Shown: positions 49,149 to 59,803 of the stretch, piece by piece
Position numbering within the stretch: position 1 is the first letter of the stretch
Layout: the number at the start of each line of letters is the position of its first letter
Assembly: GCF_016735695.1 (NCBI RefSeq)
Contig: NZ_JAERQD010000014.1
Coordinates: 62,001 to 126,000 of the forward strand
DNA: 64,000 nt
From: Microvirga zambiensis WSM3693
GTDB taxonomy: Bacteria; Pseudomonadota; Alphaproteobacteria; Rhizobiales; Beijerinckiaceae
Direction of reading: 5' to 3'
Program-made: the position numbers and the translations under genes
The notes under the pieces: generated by a model
What the model was told of the DNA's origin: nothing
Database searches by the model: none
The model's input: the letters and a program-made list of their open reading frames with translations, nothing else

Positions 49149-49721
49149 GTGAGCAAGCCGTCGATCAGCCGCTTCCCCGTCCCCGAGATCTCCGATCTGC
49201 CGGAAGACATTCGCACGCGAATCTTGGCTGTTCAGGAGAAGTCCGGCTTCGTGCCGAACGTGTTCCTCGTGCTCGCCCACCGGCCCGACGAGTTTCGCGC
49301 CTTCTTCGCCTATCACGATGCGCTGATGGACAAGCCGGGCAATCTCACCAAGGCCGAGCGCGAGATGATCGTGGTGGCGACCAGCAATGCCAATCAGTGC
49401 CAGTATTGCGTCATCGCCCACGGCGCGATCCTTCGCATCCGCGCCAAGAACCCGCTGATCGCCGACCAGGTCGCCGTCAATTACCGCAAGGCCGACATCA
49501 CGCCCCGGCAGAAGGCCATGCTCGACTTCGCCATGAAGGTGGCGCTCGAAGCCTATTCCGTCGGCGATGCCGACATCGCCGCTCTAGGCTTCCACGGCTT
49601 CACGGAGGAGGACGTCTGGGACATCGCGGCCATCGCCGCTTTCTTCGCCATGTCGAACCGGCTCGCCAACGTCACCAACATGCGGCCGAACGACGAGTTC
49701 TATGCGCTCGGCCGCGGCTGA
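49149..49721 (+). CDS. AhpD-like peroxidase-related protein
   Basis: A 190-residue carboxymuconolactone-decarboxylase/AhpD-fold protein. The redox pair is CQYCVIAHGAIL near residue 80, with the family Glu and His in KAEREMIVVAT and AHG. FGFVPN-type text (SGFVPNVFLVLAHRP) and the C-terminal NRLANVTNMRPNDEFYALGR are typical of the peroxidase-related subgroup. GTG 49149 follows GAGG by 8 bases. It probably reduces peroxides or organic hydroperoxides. It converges on the FAD dehydrogenase gene with 6 bases between. Confidence 0.88.
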   Translation: MSKPSISRFPVPEISDLPEDIRTRILAVQEKSGFVPNVFLVLAHRPDEFRAFFAYHDALMDKPGNLTKAEREMIVVATSNANQCQYCVIAHGAILRIRAKNPLIADQVAVNYRKADITPRQKAMLDFAMKVALEAYSVGDADIAALGFHGFTEEDVWDIAAIAAFFAMSNRLANVTNMRPNDEFYALGRG

Positions 49722-49727
49722 CGGATC

Positions 49728-51116
49728 TCAGGGCAGCAGCACCTTGCCCGGGTTGAATCTGTTGTCGGGATCGAGCGCCCGCTTGATCCTGCGGGCGAGA
49801 TCCATCTCGGTCGCGGCGCGATAGCGGGCGAGTTCGCCGACGCGATACTGCCCGATGCCGTGCTCCGCCGAGATGCTGCCGCCATAGGCTGCGACCACGT
49901 CGTGCACGATGCGGTTGACGAGGCTCGCGTCGTGGCTCGCATCGACGAGGATGTTGTAGTGGATGTTGCCGTCGCCAAGATGGCCGAAGGCGTTCACGCG
50001 CGTGCCCGGAGCGCCGGCAGCGAGCGCTTCCCCGGCCTCGACGAGAAAGCGAGGAACCTCGGTCAGCGGCACCGAGACGTCGTGCTTGACGCTCTTGCCC
50101 TCGCGCGCCTCGGATTCCGTGACATGCTCGCGCAGGGCCCAGAGCTGGGCCGCCTGAGCGCCCGACTCGGCGATGACGCCATCGAGAGCGATCTCCTGCT
50201 CGAAGGCCGAGCCCAGCATCGCCTCGGCCGCCTCTCGCAGGCCCGCAAGGCTGGACGCCGCCTCGATCAGCACGAACCATTCGCCCTCGGCGATGGGAGG
50301 CTTGAGGCCAGCATGCTTGGCGACAAGCTGCATGGAGGTGGCGGAAATCAGTTCGAAGGCCGAGATCTGATCGCCGAGTTCGTCCTGGGCGAGTTCCAGA
50401 AGCCGCAGCGCTGCCGCCGGATCCGCGACCGAGAGCAGCGCGGTGACGGAATGCTTCGGCCGCGGCAGCAGCCTCAGCACCGCCGCCGTGACGATGCCGA
50501 GCGTGCCCTCGCTGCCGATGAAGAGCTGCTTCCAGTCATAGCCCGCATTGTCCTTGCGCAGCTTCCGCAATCCATTGGCAATCGTGCCGTCCGGCAGCAC
50601 CACTTCGAGGCCGAGCACGAGGCTGCGGGTCATGCCGTAGCGCAGCACGTTCACGCCACCGGCATTGGCCGCAACGACCCCGCCGATGGTGGCGGAGCCC
50701 TCGGCCGCCAGGCTGATCGGCAGAAGCCGGCCCGCGGAGGCCGCCGCATCTTGCGCAACCTTGAGGATGCAGCCTGCCTCTACCTCGATGGTCAGGCCGA
50801 CAGGATCGACATGGCGGATCGCCGCCATGCGGTTGAGGGACAGGACAACCTGGGTGCCGGAGGCATCCGGCACCGCACCGCCGGCAAGCCCCGTATTGCC
50901 ACCCTGGGGCACGATGGCGGCGCCGGCCTCACGGCAGATCTGCACGACCTGGGCGACCTGCTCGCTCGTAGACGGACGGACGACGCAGGCGGGTTTTCCC
51001 GGGAAGAGCTTGCGCCAGTCGACAGCATACGGAGCGAAATCAGCCTCTTCCGTGAGGACGGCCGCCGGGCCCAAGAGCCCGGTCAGGCGTTGCAGCAGAT
51101 CCTTCGGCTGGGTCAT
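49728..51116 (-). CDS. FAD-binding D-2-hydroxyacid dehydrogenase (GlcD/D2HGDH type)
   Basis: A 462-residue flavoprotein of the VAO fold. The FAD domain shows VVRPSTSEQVAQVVQICREAG, IVPQGGNTGLAGGAVPD and GSATIGGVVAANAGG; the C-terminal cap ends with NAFGHLGDGNIHYNIL and SISAEHGIG, where histidines bind a metal and substrate. This pattern fits D-2-hydroxyglutarate or D-lactate dehydrogenases; the substrate cannot be decided here. ATG 51116 follows GAGGG by about 7 bases. It is downstream of an SDR gene on the same strand with a 127-base gap. Confidence 0.88.
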   Translation of the reverse strand: MTQPKDLLQRLTGLLGPAAVLTEEADFAPYAVDWRKLFPGKPACVVRPSTSEQVAQVVQICREAGAAIVPQGGNTGLAGGAVPDASGTQVVLSLNRMAAIRHVDPVGLTIEVEAGCILKVAQDAAASAGRLLPISLAAEGSATIGGVVAANAGGVNVLRYGMTRSLVLGLEVVLPDGTIANGLRKLRKDNAGYDWKQLFIGSEGTLGIVTAAVLRLLPRPKHSVTALLSVADPAAALRLLELAQDELGDQISAFELISATSMQLVAKHAGLKPPIAEGEWFVLIEAASSLAGLREAAEAMLGSAFEQEIALDGVIAESGAQAAQLWALREHVTESEAREGKSVKHDVSVPLTEVPRFLVEAGEALAAGAPGTRVNAFGHLGDGNIHYNILVDASHDASLVNRIVHDVVAAYGGSISAEHGIGQYRVGELARYRAATEMDLARRIKRALDPDNRFNPGKVLLP

Positions 51117-51243
51117 CTGAATTCCCTCGCGGTCGCCGTATCTTGCAATTGCGGCTACCGCTCCTGAAGGATCGGGCCCCAATCGTCAACTCGGCATCCG
51201 CGAGGGTGCATCCGCCCATAGGGTCGGCGGATCAAGGTTTCAC

Positions 51244-52032
51244 TCAGCGCTTTCCCGATCCAGGCTCCGCCATCTTGCGGTGCTGTTCGGCCAGCATGCC
51301 GGCCGGCGTCACATTGGCGAGGACGGTCGTGAACTTGTTCTTCCAGCCGCTCACCACATCGCCTTCGCCGTTCATCATCGCATCGAACCCGACCTTCGCC
51401 ACATAGGCGGGATCATCCTTCTTGGCCTGGCCGACCTGCGTATCTTCCATGCCGGCGCGCTCGAAGAACTCGGTCTCCGTGGCACCCGGCATCAGGCAGG
51501 TCACGGTCACGCCGCTATCCTTCAATTCGGCCCGCAATGCGAACGAGAAGGAATCGATGAAAGCCTTGGTGCCGTTATAGACGGCCTGGAAGGTGCCCGG
51601 CATGAAGCCGGCGATCGACCCGGTGATCAGGATCCTTCCCTCGCCTTTCGTGCGCATGTCGCGGCCGACCTTCTGGAGAAGATAGATCGTGCCGGTGATG
51701 TTGGTATCGATCACATGGCGGGCCTCGGCGAAATCCTGCTCGAGGAAAGCATGCCCGAGACCATGCCCGGCATTGGCCAGAAGCGCATCGACCGGCCTGC
51801 CCTTTGCGGCCGCATAAAGCTTGTCGACTCCCTCCGGTGTGGCAAGGTCGACCTCGACGGCCTCGACCTTGGCGCCGAGCGCCTCGAACTCCCTAGCTGC
51901 GTCGTGGATGCCGATGCGGTCGGCGGCGATCAGCAGATCGTAGCCGTTCTGGGCACAGAGCTTCGCGAGCTCATACCCGATGCCCGAAGAGGCGCCAGTG
52001 ACGATGGCAAACGGCTTTGCAGTGTCTGGCAT
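51244..52032 (-). CDS. short-chain dehydrogenase/reductase
   Basis: A 262-residue classical SDR with TGASSGIGYELAK for cofactor, VEVDLATPEG, LANAGHGLGH (variant of NNAG), the catalytic Ser in ILITGSIAGF and YNGTKAF (YxxxK). PGATETEFFERAGM follows the active site. The Rossmann turn reads IAADR, which leaves NAD/NADP preference open. ATG 52032 follows GGGAGA by 6 bases. The substrate is unknown. It is divergent from the glycerol operon. Confidence 0.87.
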   Translation of the reverse strand: MPDTAKPFAIVTGASSGIGYELAKLCAQNGYDLLIAADRIGIHDAAREFEALGAKVEAVEVDLATPEGVDKLYAAAKGRPVDALLANAGHGLGHAFLEQDFAEARHVIDTNITGTIYLLQKVGRDMRTKGEGRILITGSIAGFMPGTFQAVYNGTKAFIDSFSFALRAELKDSGVTVTCLMPGATETEFFERAGMEDTQVGQAKKDDPAYVAKVGFDAMMNGEGDVVSGWKNKFTTVLANVTPAGMLAEQHRKMAEPGSGKR

Positions 52033-52466
52033 GTTTGTCTCCCAGCCGGTTCGAAGGAATGCTCCGGCCATGAATGGAGAAGAGCGCAACCGGCACGTGG
52101 TGCTTGAACTCCCAGGGAGTCGCTTCAGTTCAAAAATACCGGGCGGCGGCAGGATCTCGCTGTGCGCCGGGCCGCGAATTCAGTCCAGTCAAAGACCAGT
52201 TCACCGAAAGTCCAGCCTGTTGCTTTCGCTTTGGGGGCAAGATACCTTCACCATAATAATAAAAGTGAGCTTCAGGCCTCGAAGGGTCTGCAGCCGGGAG
52301 ACGCGCTCTTGGGTCCGCAAGAATCGGCGACGTTCGACGTCGCGGTGAGTGGTAGCGCATGCGGGCATGACATGGCCCGAAACGCGGCGGAGCATCACGC
52401 CGTGATCATCTCCGCCTATGCTTTCCCTGCTCTCTCGGACCCAGCTAAAACCCCAGGAACGTGCCG
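52033..52466. other. 434-bp divergent gap upstream of the glycerol operon
   Basis: No gene is visible. It holds the divergent promoters for the SDR gene and glpS. CGAAAG (52206-52211) and CTTTCG (52224-52229) form an inverted repeat with a 12-base centre, similar in base composition to DeoR-family (GlpR) sites, and could be the glycerol operator. This is a weak candidate. Confidence 0.4.
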
Positions 52467-53555
52467 ATGAGTCTCGTTCTCGAAGGCGTCTCGAAGAAGG
52501 TCGCGGCAGCGGTTCATATCGACGATGTCAACCTGACCCTTGAACGGGGCTCCCTCAACGTGCTGCTCGGCGCAACGCTCGCCGGCAAGACCTCGCTCAT
52601 GCGCCTCATGGCCGGGCTCGATGCGCCGACGAGCGGCCGCGTCCTCGTCGAGGGTCAGGATGTGACGGGCTGGCCGGTGCAGCGCCGCAGCGTGGCCATG
52701 GTCTATCAGCAGTTCATCAATTACCCTTCCCTCGATGTCTATGAGAACATCGCCTCGCCTCTCCGCGTCGCACGCGTGCCGGCACAGGAGATCGAAACCC
52801 GCGTGCGCGATGCCGCCAAGCTCCTGAAGCTCGAACCCTATCTCGACCGCAAGCCCCTGAACCTCTCCGGCGGCCAGCAGCAGCGCACCGCCATCGCGCG
52901 GGCGCTGGTGAAGCGCGCGGATCTCGTGCTGCTCGACGAACCGTTGGCGAACCTTGACTACAAGCTGCGCGAGGAATTGCGCGAGGAGTTGCCGCGCATC
53001 TTCGCGGCGTCGGGCGCGATCTTCGTCTACGCTACGACGGAGCCGACGGAGGCTCTCCTTCTCGGCGGCAATACGGCGACCCTTTTTCAGGGACGCGTGA
53101 CGCAATTCGGTCCGACGCCGCAGGTCTATCGCCATCCCTTCGATCTGACGACGGCGCGCGTGTTCTCCGATCCTCCGCTCAATACGCTGCAGGTTCGAAA
53201 AGCCGGCAACAGCGGGACTTTGAGCACCGGCGGGCAGATCCGCGCCACTGGGCCCCTCGCCGCCGTTCCCGATGGCGAATACACGGTCGGGTTCCGGGCC
53301 CATCATCTCACCCTCGAGCCGACCAGTGGCGACGAAATCGCCATTCCGGCTGTCGTCTCGGTCGCCGAGATCACGGGGTCGGAGAGCTATATCCACCTCG
53401 ATGCCAGCGATCACCGGCTCGTGGCACTTGTGCCCGGGGTGAGGCGGCTCGAGCCCAAATCTGCCGTGACCGCCTATATCGATCCGCGGCACCTGTTCCT
53501 CTTCGATGCGGCCGGCCGGCTCGCCGCCGCAGACCCTGCCCAGCAGGCGGCCTGA
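52467..53555 (+). CDS. glpS: glycerol ABC transporter ATPase GlpS
   Basis: A 362-residue importer ATPase. It has a Walker A of unusual sequence (LLGATLAGKTSLMR), an intact signature LNLSGGQQQRTAIARAL, Walker B LVLLDEPLANLD, and a C-terminal TOBE region. The H-loop, normally VTHDQTEAL, reads VYATTEPTEAL, so the catalytic-site His is replaced by Thr. ATG 52467 follows CAGGAAC by 6 bases; an in-frame GTG is at 52461. It is the first gene of glpSTPQUV, known from Rhizobium leguminosarum as the glycerol importer. Its partner GlpT has the complementary defect. Confidence 0.9.
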   Translation: MSLVLEGVSKKVAAAVHIDDVNLTLERGSLNVLLGATLAGKTSLMRLMAGLDAPTSGRVLVEGQDVTGWPVQRRSVAMVYQQFINYPSLDVYENIASPLRVARVPAQEIETRVRDAAKLLKLEPYLDRKPLNLSGGQQQRTAIARALVKRADLVLLDEPLANLDYKLREELREELPRIFAASGAIFVYATTEPTEALLLGGNTATLFQGRVTQFGPTPQVYRHPFDLTTARVFSDPPLNTLQVRKAGNSGTLSTGGQIRATGPLAAVPDGEYTVGFRAHHLTLEPTSGDEIAIPAVVSVAEITGSESYIHLDASDHRLVALVPGVRRLEPKSAVTAYIDPRHLFLFDAAGRLAAADPAQQAA

Positions 53556-53565
53556 GGAGGGAAAG

Positions 53566-54666
53566 ATGGCCCGCATCACGCTCGATCATCTCGCCCACGC
53601 CTACAAACCCGATCCCCGCACCGCGGACGATTACGCCCTCAAGGAAATCAACCATGTGTGGAGCCAGGGCGGCGCCTATGCCCTGCTGGGGCCTTCGGGC
53701 TGCGGCAAGACAACGTTGCTGAACATCATCTCCGGCCTCGTGCGTCCAACGCGCGGGCGCGTGCTCTTCGACGATCTCGACGTGACGGATCTGGCCACGG
53801 AATCGCGCAACATCGCCCAGGTTTTCCAGTTCCCGGTCGTCTACGACACCATGACGGTGCGCGAGAATCTCGCCTTTCCCCTCAAGAACCGGCACGTGCC
53901 GCGCGAGAAGACTGCGCAGCGGGTGGAGGAAATCGCCCGCCTTCTCGATCTCACCCGCGTGCTCGGCCGCAAGGCGAGCAACCTCACTGCGGACATGAAG
54001 CAGAAGATCTCGCTCGGGCGCGGCCTCGTGCGCCCCGATGTGGCGGCGATCCTGTTCGACGAGCCGCTCACCGTGATCGATCCGCATCTGAAATGGCAGC
54101 TCCGTTCGACCCTGAAGGAGATCCATCGCGCGCTCGACATCACCATGATCTATGTGACCCACGATCAGACGGAGGCGCTCACCTTCGCCGACAAGGTGGT
54201 GGTCATGCATGACGGCGCGGTGGTCCAGACGGGCACGCCGGATGAGCTGTTCGAGCGCCCGGCCCATACGTTCGTGGGGCATTTCATCGGCTCTCCAGGC
54301 ATGAACATCCTCCCCTGCCGGATCGAAGGCGCTACCGCCTTCATTGGCAACGAAGCGATTCCCCTCCTGCGGAGCTATCGCACCCTCTCCGCCGGCGAGA
54401 AGTTGGAGCTTGGCATCCGGCCGGAATTCGCCCGGCTCCAGCCGAAAGGTTCCGGCCTGCCTGTCCACGTGCGGCGCATCGACGATATCGGGCGGGCGCG
54501 CATCGCCCGGGTGGAGATGGCGGGACGCCCCCTTGCCGCCAGCGTTCCGGACGGCATTTCCATCGAGGGGAGCGAAGCTGCCCTCGCGCTCGATCCCCGC
54601 CACGTCCACATCTATGCCAATGGGCATCTGGTGGCAGGCGAGGCGCTCGGAGGAAACAAGGCATGA
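53566..54666 (+). CDS. glpT: glycerol ABC transporter ATPase GlpT
   Basis: A 366-residue ATPase that pairs with GlpS. Walker A LLGPSGCGKTTLLN, Q-loop FQFPVVYDTM, Walker B AILFDEPLTVID and the H-loop YVTHDQTEAL are canonical. The signature that should read LSGGQ is LTADMKQKISLGRGL, so it is degenerate. ATG 53566 follows GAGGAGGGAAAG. The frame is open back to 53506 inside glpS. The stop overlaps the glpP start (ATGA). Not to be confused with the glycerol 3-phosphate permease GlpT of enterics. Confidence 0.9.
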   Translation: MARITLDHLAHAYKPDPRTADDYALKEINHVWSQGGAYALLGPSGCGKTTLLNIISGLVRPTRGRVLFDDLDVTDLATESRNIAQVFQFPVVYDTMTVRENLAFPLKNRHVPREKTAQRVEEIARLLDLTRVLGRKASNLTADMKQKISLGRGLVRPDVAAILFDEPLTVIDPHLKWQLRSTLKEIHRALDITMIYVTHDQTEALTFADKVVVMHDGAVVQTGTPDELFERPAHTFVGHFIGSPGMNILPCRIEGATAFIGNEAIPLLRSYRTLSAGEKLELGIRPEFARLQPKGSGLPVHVRRIDDIGRARIARVEMAGRPLAASVPDGISIEGSEAALALDPRHVHIYANGHLVAGEALGGNKA

Positions 54667-55559
54667 CGAAGACCGTCTACAACGGGGCCTGGTTCTTCGT
54701 CCTGCCGGTCTTCGCCATCGTGGCGTTCTCGGCCGTGCTGCCGCTGATGACCGTGGTGAACTATTCGGTTCAGGACACCTTCGGCAACAACCAGTTCTTC
54801 TGGAACGGCATCGGCTGGTTCCAGGAGCTGCTCGATCCCTCGACGGAGCTCGGCGGCCGCTTCTTCGAAGCGCTCTGGCGCTCGCTGCTGTTCTCGGCGA
54901 TCATCCTGATGATCGAGGTGCCGCTCGGCATCGCCGTGGCGCTCGCCATGCCCCGCGAAGGCTGGACGGTGGCGCTCTGCCTCGTGCTCATGGCGCTGCC
55001 GCTGCTCATTCCGTGGAACGTGGTCGGCACGATCTGGCAGGTCTTCGCCCGCAGCGACATCGGGCTTCTCGGCTGGACCGTCAATCACCTCGGCATCGAC
55101 TACAATTATACCAACGATTCCATCGACGCCTGGGTGACGCTGATCGTCATGGATGTGTGGCACTGGACGAGCCTCGTCGCCCTGCTCTGCTATGCCGGCC
55201 TGAAATCCATTCCCGACGCGTATTACCAGGCGGCCCGCATCGACGGCGCCTCCCGCTGGGCGGTGTTCCGCACGATCCAACTGCCGAAGATGCGGCGCGT
55301 GCTGCTGATCGCGGTACTGCTGCGCTTCATGGATTCGTTCATGATCTACACCGAGCCCTTCGTGATCACCGGCGGCGGCCCCGGCAATGCCACCACTTTC
55401 CTCTCGATCGATCTGGTGAAGCTGGCGCTGGGCCAGTTCGATCTCGGCAAGGCGGCGGCCATGTCGCTGGTCTACAACCTGATCATTCTCGCCATCTGCT
55501 GGGTCTTCTACACGGTGATGACCAATGTCGATGCCGAACGCGAGAGGGTCGAAGCATGA
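54663..55559 (+). CDS. glpP: glycerol ABC transporter permease GlpP
   Basis: A 298-residue membrane protein with six helices. The EAA loop near residue 195 is IPDAYYQAARIDGASRWAVFRTIQLPKM. It starts inside the glpT stop (ATGA) and ends inside the glpQ start (ATGA), so the permeases are made in step with the ATPase. It forms the glycerol channel with GlpQ. Family: MalF-type. Confidence 0.92.
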   Translation: MTKTVYNGAWFFVLPVFAIVAFSAVLPLMTVVNYSVQDTFGNNQFFWNGIGWFQELLDPSTELGGRFFEALWRSLLFSAIILMIEVPLGIAVALAMPREGWTVALCLVLMALPLLIPWNVVGTIWQVFARSDIGLLGWTVNHLGIDYNYTNDSIDAWVTLIVMDVWHWTSLVALLCYAGLKSIPDAYYQAARIDGASRWAVFRTIQLPKMRRVLLIAVLLRFMDSFMIYTEPFVITGGGPGNATTFLSIDLVKLALGQFDLGKAAAMSLVYNLIILAICWVFYTVMTNVDAERERVEA

Positions 55560-56440
55560 CTGGCACCATCGCCGTCGGCCCCACAGATGTGAAGCCCGCC
55601 GCGGCGCCCCTTGCCGCCAACCGCGCCCTGTCCGGGCCGCGGGTCAGCGGGCGCGTCGTCGTGATGACCCTTTATCTCCTGTTCCTGATGCTGCCGATCT
55701 ACTGGCTCCTGAACATGAGCCTGAAGACGAACATGGAGATCACCTCCGGCCTCACGCTCTGGCCGCGGGAGATCACCTTCGACAACTACGTCAAGATCTT
55801 CACCGATTCGAGCTGGTACTCGGGCTACATCAACTCGCTCACCTATGTGATCATCAACACGGTGCTGTCGATCTCCTTTGCGTTGCCGGCGGCCTATGCC
55901 TTCTCGCGCTACAGATTCCTCGGCGACAAGCATCTGTTCTTCTGGCTGCTCACCAACCGCATGGCGCCGGCTGCGGTATTCGCCCTGCCCTTCTTCAATC
56001 TCTACTCGGCCATCGGCCTCTTCGACACGCCTTGGGCCGTTGCCCTGGCGCATTGCCTCTTCAACGTGCCTCTCGCCGTGTGGATTCTCGAAGGCTTCAT
56101 GTCGGGTGTGCCGCGCGAGATCGACGAGACCGCCGCCATCGACGGCTATTCGTTTCCCCGATTCTTCGTGAAGATCTTCATGCCGCTGATCGCATCCGGC
56201 ATCGGCGTCGCCGCCTTCTTCTGCTTCATGTTCTCCTGGGTCGAGCTGCTGCTCGCGCGCACGCTGACCTCGGTAAACGCGAAGCCCATCGCCGCCACCA
56301 TGACGCGTACGATCTCGGCCGCCGGCATGGATTGGGGCCTGCTCGCCGCCGCCGGCATGCTCACCATCGTGCCCGGCGCGCTCGTCATCTGGTTCGTCCG
56401 CAACTATATCGCCAAGGGCTTCGCCCTGGGTCGGGTCTGA
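55556..56440 (+). CDS. glpQ: glycerol ABC transporter permease GlpQ
   Basis: A 294-residue MalG-type permease. After a 35-residue cytoplasmic tail come six helices; the EAA loop is VPREIDETAAIDGYSFPRFFVKIFMPL. It overlaps glpP by ATGA. The gene is followed after 10 bases by glpU with GGAGG between. It is unrelated to the glycerophosphodiesterase GlpQ of enterics. Confidence 0.92.
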   Translation: MTGTIAVGPTDVKPAAAPLAANRALSGPRVSGRVVVMTLYLLFLMLPIYWLLNMSLKTNMEITSGLTLWPREITFDNYVKIFTDSSWYSGYINSLTYVIINTVLSISFALPAAYAFSRYRFLGDKHLFFWLLTNRMAPAAVFALPFFNLYSAIGLFDTPWAVALAHCLFNVPLAVWILEGFMSGVPREIDETAAIDGYSFPRFFVKIFMPLIASGIGVAAFFCFMFSWVELLLARTLTSVNAKPIAATMTRTISAAGMDWGLLAAAGMLTIVPGALVIWFVRNYIAKGFALGRV

Positions 56441-56450
56441 GGAGGTTTTT

Positions 56451-56732
56451 ATGCCCGATCTCGCCTGGATGGCCTGGACCTGGCAGACCGGTCTCTTCTT
56501 CGTCGGGATCGCAAGCCTGCTTCTCGTCATGACGATGCTCGCGCTCTACCGCCCGGAGACCGAACGCGTCGGGATCCTGCGCATTCCGACGACGCGCGGC
56601 GACCGTCTCTTCATCTCGCTTCTTGGTGCGGCCTTTATCCACCTCGCTTGGCTGGGCTTCATCGGCCCGGACCTGTGGTGGGCTTCCGGCCTTTCCCTGC
56701 TCTACGCAGCTTTCGTGTTTCGCTACGTCTAG
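56451..56732 (+). CDS. glpU: small membrane protein GlpU (DUF2160)
   Basis: A 93-residue protein with about three membrane segments (WMAWTWQTGLFFVGIASLLL, LFISLLGAAFIHLAWLGFI, LWWASGLSLLYAAFVF). DUF2160 proteins are found inside glycerol ABC operons and are called GlpU in Rhizobium; the molecular role is unknown. ATG 56451 follows GGAGG. It separates the permease genes from glpV. Confidence 0.85.
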   Translation: MPDLAWMAWTWQTGLFFVGIASLLLVMTMLALYRPETERVGILRIPTTRGDRLFISLLGAAFIHLAWLGFIGPDLWWASGLSLLYAAFVFRYV

Positions 56733-56826
56733 GAGGAAGAGGCTCAACAAGACCATCCGGTTTGCCCGGGCCGGAGAGGACAAGACCAGCGCACAAGCCG
56801 GCAAGGGCACTACTTGGGAGGAACAA

Positions 56827-58590
<1,764 letters not shown>

Positions 58591-58598
58591 CGAAGACC

Positions 58599-58629
58599 GG
58601 CCCCGCCCGCAAGGCGGGGCCTTTTTCTT
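58599..58629 (+). terminator. rho-independent terminator of the glycerol operon
   Basis: GGCCCCGCC (58599-58607) pairs perfectly with GGCGGGGCC (58613-58621) around CGCAA, followed by five T, C and TT. It begins 8 bases after the glpV stop. Confidence 0.93.
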
Positions 58630-58743
58630 GGTGGTTACGTCAGGCCGATCCCGTCTCGCGCGGGACCGGCCTTGTCCGCTCTTGGTTCATGGGCCTCGCA
58701 TCACCACATGATGTGAAATAGCGTTATCCTTTTGGAGGGCCCC

Positions 58744-59763
58744 ATGCTCGAACGCACTCCAGCTTTCATCCTCAATGCCGGTGGCGCATCGGCGACCCCG
58801 CAAACGTCACCTTCAGATCCACAGACCGACGATAGCCTCCTCGATGCCTATTCGCAGGCAGTGACATCGGTCGTCGACCGCATCGGCCCCGCCGTCGTCC
58901 GGGTCGAGCCGCAAGTATCTGGGCGCGGCGCCGGAATGGGTTCCGGCGTCATCATCTCGCCCGACGGATTGCTGCTCACCAACAGCCACGTGATGCAGGG
59001 CGCACGTGAGGCGAAGCTGACCGGATCAGACGGTCGGCCCATCGAAGCGCGCGTGATCGGGGATGATCCCGACACGGATCTCGCCCTGCTGCGCGCCAAC
59101 GGCGATGGGCATCCTTTTGCCGCTCTCGGCGATTCCAAGCTGCTGAAGCGCGGCCAGATCGCGATCGCCATCGGCAACCCGCTCGGCTTCGAGTCGACGG
59201 TGACCGCCGGCGTCGTGTCGGCGCTCGGCCGAAGCCTGCGCGCGAAGTCGGGACGGCTCATCGACGACGTGATCCAGACCGATGCCGCGCTCAACCCGGG
59301 CAATTCCGGCGGCCCGCTGGTCGCGACATCCGCTCAGGTGATCGGCATCAACACCGCCGTCATCATGGGTGCGCAGGGCATCTGCTTTGCCGTCGCCAGC
59401 AACACCGCAAGCTTTGTCGTATCAGAACTCATCCGCCACGGACGCGTCCGCAGGGCCTCGATCGGCGTTGCCGGCCAGACCGTTCCCCTCCCCCGGCGCG
59501 TCACCTATGCGGCGGGCCTGATGGAAAATTTCGGTGTGGCGATCGCGGCCGTCGAACCGGGAAGCCCGGCGGAGACGGCCCGGCTCGAGCAGGGCGATGT
59601 CATCCTCTCGCTCGACGGCGAGCCGGTCGGCGGTGTTGACGATCTCGTGCGCCTGCTGAACGGCGAGCGGATCGGACGGTTCGTGGAACTCGTCATCCTC
59701 CGGAAGGGCGAGATGCGCACCGTGACCATCACCCCTGTCGAGCGCAAGACAAAGCCTGCGTGA
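58744..59763 (+). CDS. S1C-family serine protease with PDZ domain (HtrA-like)
   Basis: A 339-residue trypsin-fold protease. The catalytic triad is in LLLTNSHVMQG (His), DDPDTDLALLRA (Asp) and DAALNPGNSGGPLVA (Ser), and a PDZ domain covers about residues 245-335 with VAIAAVEPGSPAETARLEQGDVILSLDGEPV. There is no signal peptide or membrane anchor, unlike DegP or DegS, so it looks cytoplasmic. ATG 58744 lies 5 bases after GGAGG; an in-frame TTG at 58732 is less likely. It converges on the cyclase gene. Confidence 0.88.
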   Translation: MLERTPAFILNAGGASATPQTSPSDPQTDDSLLDAYSQAVTSVVDRIGPAVVRVEPQVSGRGAGMGSGVIISPDGLLLTNSHVMQGAREAKLTGSDGRPIEARVIGDDPDTDLALLRANGDGHPFAALGDSKLLKRGQIAIAIGNPLGFESTVTAGVVSALGRSLRAKSGRLIDDVIQTDAALNPGNSGGPLVATSAQVIGINTAVIMGAQGICFAVASNTASFVVSELIRHGRVRRASIGVAGQTVPLPRRVTYAAGLMENFGVAIAAVEPGSPAETARLEQGDVILSLDGEPVGGVDDLVRLLNGERIGRFVELVILRKGEMRTVTITPVERKTKPA

Positions 59764-59803
59764 CCGCTTCAGAAAGACGGCCGCGAGCGGACCGGGCCAA
59801 ATC

